Under the pieces are notes generated by a model. That model was not told the origin of the DNA. It did no database searches and saw only the letters and a program-made list of their open reading frames with translations. Shown here piece after piece: positions 59,758 through 64,000 of a stretch of DNA of 64,000 bases. A program made the translations under genes and the position numbers. Where the stretch lies: NCBI RefSeq assembly GCF_000090795.2, contig NW_003546684.1:2857-66856 (forward strand), written 5' to 3'. The DNA is from Amphimedon queenslandica. Lineage: Eukaryota; Porifera; Demospongiae; Haplosclerida; Niphatidae. Within the stretch, counting starts at the first letter, position 1. Each line of letters opens with the position of its first letter.

Positions 59758-60742
59758 TTAATGATAATCTGAAGAGATCAGTGGTTCTCTCACTCTATCA
59801 TAAGATTCAAAAAACGATCCAGTCATATGAACATAAGCTGCTTTTTTTCGACTCTGTGTTAGAAAACGAAGCCAATACTTTCTAAACTTAATTTTTATCT
59901 TTTCCAATAGACCAGTTACCCATAAAATGTGTATAATAATTACACCAAGTAAAGATATGACAACAGCAGCATTAAAAATTGCAATAATGATCATTAGTCC
60001 ATCCTCGCGATCATTTTTCATAAAGTACCAGCTAGATCCATAAATAAGAACTAAAAATGAAAGGAGACACAAATTGAAAATATTGAGAGACATTCTTTTA
60101 AAAGGCCTGGCCATAGATTCTACTGCAATATACACAGAGAGTATTGGTGATGCTATTGCTATTCCAAGCAATGTATCCTTCCCTCTCAAACAAGTATATA
60201 TTACATACAGTAATATAACTATGAGTAGCCGTGATACAAAAAAAATTCTTTGTTTCTTTTATAAGGAGCATGTATAGCTTCATATACAGGACGTATATAT
60301 TCTCTGATCCTATAATTGATCCTCATTAGTGGCCTACCAGCTAATAATACAGTCATGTATACACCTAATACAGGACCAACTACCAGTGATGTAATGATCA
60401 TAAGTACTAAATGACCATGTGTACCATACTCAACTGTAGGGTACTTGAACCAAACCTGCATTGGTTCCTCAGTGTTATTGGTATATATTGTTACTGGTGT
60501 GAATACATCCATTATGGTTGTCAATAAGTATGAGAAAGATATATGCACAACAGTGACCAGGATTTGTACTGATGAATTTGCTATTTTATTGGAGATCTTG
60601 ACTGAGAATCTACTGAGTACAATGATTCCCAGTAGAATACTTAACATGTAAACTTGATACATTGTAGAAAGACCTTGCTTCCATAGTTCTGTCATTCCAT
60701 TATACAAACATAATGATAAACCAAAATTAATATGAATCCAAC
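59758..60742 (-). pseudogene. Membrane part of a beta-helix/multi-span paralogue, cut by a hAT element
   Basis: Reading from 60742, INFGLSLCLYNGMTELWKQG aligns with the intact gene's LDFGFEICFYIGMDSYAKQW. The membrane blocks SILLGIIVLSRFSVKISNKI and LGIAIASPILSVYIAVESMA follow, ending in PLISSDYH. The frame shifts once, by a single base, in a run of T near 60238-60246. Otherwise the C-terminal part is intact. The ectodomain is missing because the sequence switches to hAT terminal sequence at 60743. It is non-functional unless the missing part is supplied elsewhere. Confidence 0.85.
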
Positions 60743-61521
60743 CAGACCTGGGGTCAATTACAAAATCTCAATTACAATTACACGTTCAATTACATTACTT
60801 TTGTAAAAAAAAGGCTCAATTACAATTACAATTACGCCCTGATAGAGTAATTTCAATTACATTTCAATTACAATTACAATTTTGATGCAAATGTATTTTA
60901 AGAACAAAAATCAAAATCAAGTCAATGTTGAATGTTTTCATTGCATCGTACAAACATCAAATCTTTAAACAGTTTATCAGATAAAGAACAACGCTCGGGC
61001 CTAAAGATTTTTCCAGCAATGCTGAAAATACGCTCTACTGCAGCAGATGAAGCTGGAAAAGCTAGGTATGTTGAAGCTATTTTTGCTAATGTTGGATAGG
61101 TGGCTTCATTACTTTTCCAAAATTCTAAAACATCGTCTTCTTCTGGCAAACATGGAGATGCTAAGTAGCTACTGACTTCAAAATCAGGACCATTTCTATT
61201 AATCACACCTGGTGTTGCTCTGCTTTTCATGAATTCTAATCCTACTCTTGTTCGTTTAGGTGGTGGAGGACAATCACTCTCATTGGATTGTGTACCACTT
61301 GTTGAATAAGAATAAAGCTGCTCAGCTTTTGACAGTAACAATTTTCTGATGTCATCAACTTCATTATCTGTGCACCAATCTAGCTTATAATGAGGGTCTA
61401 TTGTCGTTGCAATTTGAAATTCAACCTTATCTTCAAAATCTTGGCACCGTTTTCTCAATGATGTCTTCAGAGCTGTCAAAAGCCGGCAGTCAATACTTTT
61501 GTGAGAGCTTCAGCATTTGCT
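60743..61521 (-). mobile_element. hAT DNA transposon, one end and transposase C-terminus
   Basis: The left end CAGACCTGGGGTCAATTACA has the CAG start of hAT inverted repeats, followed by many CAATTACAATTAC subterminal motifs (60758-60885). The minus-strand frame 61479-60922 encodes the transposase C-terminus: FEDKVEFQIATTIDPHYKLDW, then FPASSAAVERIFSIAGKIF and RPERCSLSDKLFKDLMFVRC. This frame is open over 185 residues, so it is younger than the other hAT copies here. The other end is lost at the N gap. Confidence 0.88.
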
Positions 61522-61531
61522 NNNNNNNNNN
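61522..61531. other. Short assembly gap (10 N)
   Basis: Ten N. They probably stand for an unresolved join, because the hAT transposase sequence does not continue on the other side. Confidence 1.
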
Positions 61532-61886
61532 GAGGATCGAGGAGCATGAGGAGAGAGTAGTAGTAGAGGATCTGTGATCGTGGCACGGCATATAGGCGCC
61601 AATAGGCGGGACTAGTTATTTAACATTTATAACTATTAGTCTATTATGATTATTTAACTATTAGTCGATGGTTATTAATATTATTCGACAAGCACACTGC
61701 AATGAGTTAAAACAGCACATCAATTTCAGCACGCTAATATGTTGTATTAGCACACTAATTATGTTGAAATAACACATTTACAAAGTGTGTCATTTTAACA
61801 TGATGTGTAGCGTGTTAAAATCTGGGACAACAGAATAACACATGATGATGTGCCAAAATAACACACCATTTTTATGTGTGATATAG
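61532..61886. repeat. Degenerate AACACAC/AGCACAC repeat region
   Basis: From about 61690 to 61880, motifs such as TTAGCACACTAATT, AATAACACATTTAC and AATAACACACCATT recur at uneven spacing on both strands. Flanking sequence to 61690 holds nothing recognisable. Confidence 0.45.
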
Positions 61887-62218
61887 TTGCTTGGCAATAG
61901 CCCCTATGAATGCTATAAAAGCAAGAACACCTTGGATGTATGCGAGTCTTTGATGAAGTCTATGAAAGCACCAGCTTCTATAAAGGATATTTTTGTTCGT
62001 CATGTGGCAATAGCAGTAAATCTTACTATAATAAATTACAATATTAATGAGTTGTTTTATTGTTGTCACTTTAGCGAAAGTATATCCAATCTTTAAATCC
62101 TGACAGTAAAAATAACTTTACTTGGGTGAACTATAGAAAATGGCTTCAGTTATATTATCCCAATGAAGAAACTATAGACTGGGTTGAAGTAATAGCTGAA
62201 GACGAGGGTATAATCAAG
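61887..62218 (+). CDS. Two candidate exons of an unidentified gene
   Basis: Exon 1 follows an ATATAG acceptor and reads CYKSKNTLDVCESLMKSMKA then IKDIFVRHVAIA, up to a GTAAAT donor near 62019. Exon 2 (about 62074-62218) follows a CACTTTAG acceptor and reads RKYIQSLNPDSKNNFTWVNY then RKWLQLYYPNEETIDWVEVI, up to a GTAATG donor. The phases agree. Just beyond, in another frame, an acidic stretch (EETETPFVIEDDLELD) ends in a stop and may be the C-terminus. No start or family is recognised. The 5' end may be lost at the gap. Confidence 0.35.
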
Positions 62219-62718
62219 GTAATGATTATAATGAGGTGCTACTGCAGGAGGAGGAGACTGAGACTCCTTTTGTTATTGAGGATGACCTTGAGCTTGATTA
62301 AATCACTTATAATCAATATGAACAAAATCAATGTTAAAAATTCATTTATTCAACTCCACTTAATTTTTCACTTGATTATCTACATTTATTCATAAAACTT
62401 AATCAAGAATTTCATTATGTCAGTTTATTGATCACCAATAGATTTAGTGAACAAAACGGTATCAGTTTCATGTATGATTCTTGAACAGATGTGTTATACA
62501 GTTATGATACATTCCTGTAGCACTCCATTTATGATACTGAAAATAAAAAAGATGCAAATCATGTATCATTAATGTACACATACCGTATACATACAAAAAT
62601 GACCTCATTTACGAATCATTAATGTAAATTTTTCGTTGTGTATCTGGTCATTCAAATCTCTCATTCTCTCTCTCTCTCATCACTCATTTGCTACCGTTTA
62701 TTTACCTCCTCTGGCGTT
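62219..62718. other. Intergenic sequence before the TRIM-like gene
   Basis: AT-rich. A CT repeat (TCTCTCTCTC near 62663-62680) lies about 40-55 bp upstream of the TRIM start. No other motif is supported. Confidence 0.4.
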
Positions 62719-64000
62719 ATGGCTACTCTCCATAAACTAGAAGAACAGCTCACCTGTGCTGTGTGTCTTGATCAATATACCAATCCTAAGACTTTACCCT
62801 GTCTACATTCATTTTGTCAGCATTGTCTGGAGGGATTACCACTGGATAAGAGGAATACAATCTATTACCTCTTCTGCCCAACTTGTCGTCATTATACTGA
62901 GTTACCAGAAGAAGGAGTGCCAGCCCTGCCTGCTGCATTCACTCTCAACAACCTCAAAGAGTTGTATAGCTTAATGAAAAAGTCAACAGATTTATCCAAT
63001 CCTGAAGAAGCTAGATCTACATGTGGCGATCATGGAAAGCCTTTGGAGCTATTTTGTGAATCATGTGATACAGTAGTGTGTATTAACTGCTCATATCGTA
63101 ATCACAAACATCATCAATGTGAATTGATCACTGACAGTTACCCCAAGCACTGTCATACGTTAAGAGAATCTTTATTACGAGTTGAGGGAAAGAAGGAAGC
63201 ACTCAAGAAGGTTCTGTCTGCATTATCAAAAAGAGATGGTGAAATCAGAGAGAAAGGAGAAAGAGTTTTAAAAGAAATACATGAAATGGTAGAAGAAATG
63301 ATAAATGTTCTTCGTCAGTCAGAACGAAAACTGACTGAACAGGCAAAAAGGGTCACTGATGCTAAAATCGCAAGGCTTTCAGATCAAATGAAATCAGCAG
63401 AAATGAATTTGAATCTTTTGGAAAATGTTAAGGACTGTGTTGACAAGAGCCTAAAGACAAGCAGTCCTCAACAACTTCTAGGGTCTAAAAGACAGTTGAT
63501 GGAGCGTTTGAGTGAAGTTACTGCACAGATAAATATTGAGAAATTATATCCAAGAGAAAAAGCTGATTTTATGTTGAGTAAAGATACCAAGCCATTACAC
63601 CACATTGGAGATATTGTGACGCACTCATCTACTGTGCTACAGCAATGTAGAGTGAAGAAAGTTGAGTGCTTTCAACATGTACCAAAACAAAAGAAATTTT
63701 TGTTTTCACTATCAATGGAGGCTCCAGATTCATCTATTTTGTCAGTTCCCCTCTCTTCACTCAGGTGTAGTTTGGTACCAATTCGTAAAAGTGATCAACC
63801 AGTTTATACTACAGTCACTACCACTGGTACTGATTCGAAAGCATATAGGATACAGTGTAACCCTTCAACCAGTGGTACTCATACAATCAAAGTACAAGTA
63901 TATGGTGTACAGCTTGAAGATACTTCAATAGTTATCCCGATCAATCCTTACCTTGATAATATTTCTCCAGTATGTGCTATTACTGGGCTTAATAATCCCT
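62719..64000 (+). CDS. TRIM-type RING E3 ligase with B-box, coiled coil and filamin-like domain (partial)
   Basis: The frame is open for 427 codons from ATGGCTACTCTCCAT and runs off the window. The RING is C-x2-C-x11-C-x-H-x2-C-x2-C-x16-C-x2-C: Cys13, Cys16, Cys28, His30, Cys33, Cys36, Cys53 and Cys56. B-box type 2 covers residues 102-133 (CGDHGKPLELFCESCDTVVC with His129 and His132). A coiled coil follows at about 145-260 and a filamin/ABP280-like Ig fold at about 300-415 (GTHTIKVQVYGVQLED). This order is that of the TRIM2/3/71 class, which usually ends in NHL repeats; those would lie beyond the edge. Role inferred: ubiquitin ligase. No intron is seen in the part present. Confidence 0.9.
   Translation, partial: MATLHKLEEQLTCAVCLDQYTNPKTLPCLHSFCQHCLEGLPLDKRNTIYYLFCPTCRHYTELPEEGVPALPAAFTLNNLKELYSLMKKSTDLSNPEEARSTCGDHGKPLELFCESCDTVVCINCSYRNHKHHQCELITDSYPKHCHTLRESLLRVEGKKEALKKVLSALSKRDGEIREKGERVLKEIHEMVEEMINVLRQSERKLTEQAKRVTDAKIARLSDQMKSAEMNLNLLENVKDCVDKSLKTSSPQQLLGSKRQLMERLSEVTAQINIEKLYPREKADFMLSKDTKPLHHIGDIVTHSSTVLQQCRVKKVECFQHVPKQKKFLFSLSMEAPDSSILSVPLSSLRCSLVPIRKSDQPVYTTVTTTGTDSKAYRIQCNPSTSGTHTIKVQVYGVQLEDTSIVIPINPYLDNISPVCAITGLNNP

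Noticed and set aside
1-64000. CRISPR arrays, rRNA and bacterial operon signals
   Set aside because: None was seen. The introns, AT-rich spacers and gene families are those of an animal genome.

Overview
The window is animal DNA: AT-rich, with short GT-AG introns, compact genes and many small transposon remnants. Gene content and intron style point to a sponge, and it looks most like the demosponge Amphimedon queenslandica. That assignment is my recognition and was not searched. Two runs of N mark assembly gaps (34379-35227 and 61522-61531).

Left part (3.4-26.5 kb). A minus-strand cluster of asteroid/ASTE1-type (XPG/FEN1-fold) nuclease genes is paired head to head with EI24. The pair has been duplicated, and one deletion fused a truncated EI24 copy to a truncated ASTE1 copy. 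Next comes a dense head-to-tail series on the plus strand: EI24, a cysteine-rich single-pass receptor-like protein, isovaleryl-CoA dehydrogenase (IVD), a MATE/SLC47 exporter, a Flower/CACFD1-type channel protein and alpha-tubulin acetyltransferase (ATAT1). Gaps between them are only about 170-460 bp. Several introns hold a roughly 187-bp tandem repeat whose core is a perfect palindrome.

Middle part (26.7-34 kb). Three tandem minus-strand genes encode coiled-coil proteins that I cannot assign to a named family. They share exon layout, promoters and 3' ends. The third carries a 21-bp, one-heptad minisatellite.

Transposon-rich desert (34.4-49.9 kb). This holds several broken hAT transposases, a family of TA-flanked MITEs with TACCGTA-type ends, one short Ty3/gypsy reverse-transcriptase fossil and possibly a gag-like fossil. 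I see no convincing host gene here.

Right part (49.9-64 kb). A large intronless gene encodes a Pmp-like beta-helix ectodomain, a Cys-rich stalk and a bundle of 8-9 membrane segments. Decayed relatives lie on both sides of it, and one is cut by a hAT element. A dead LINE lies at 57.3-58.9 kb. The window ends inside a TRIM-type RING/B-box/coiled-coil/filamin gene that starts at 62719 and runs off the edge. No rRNA, tRNA or CRISPR array was recognised.
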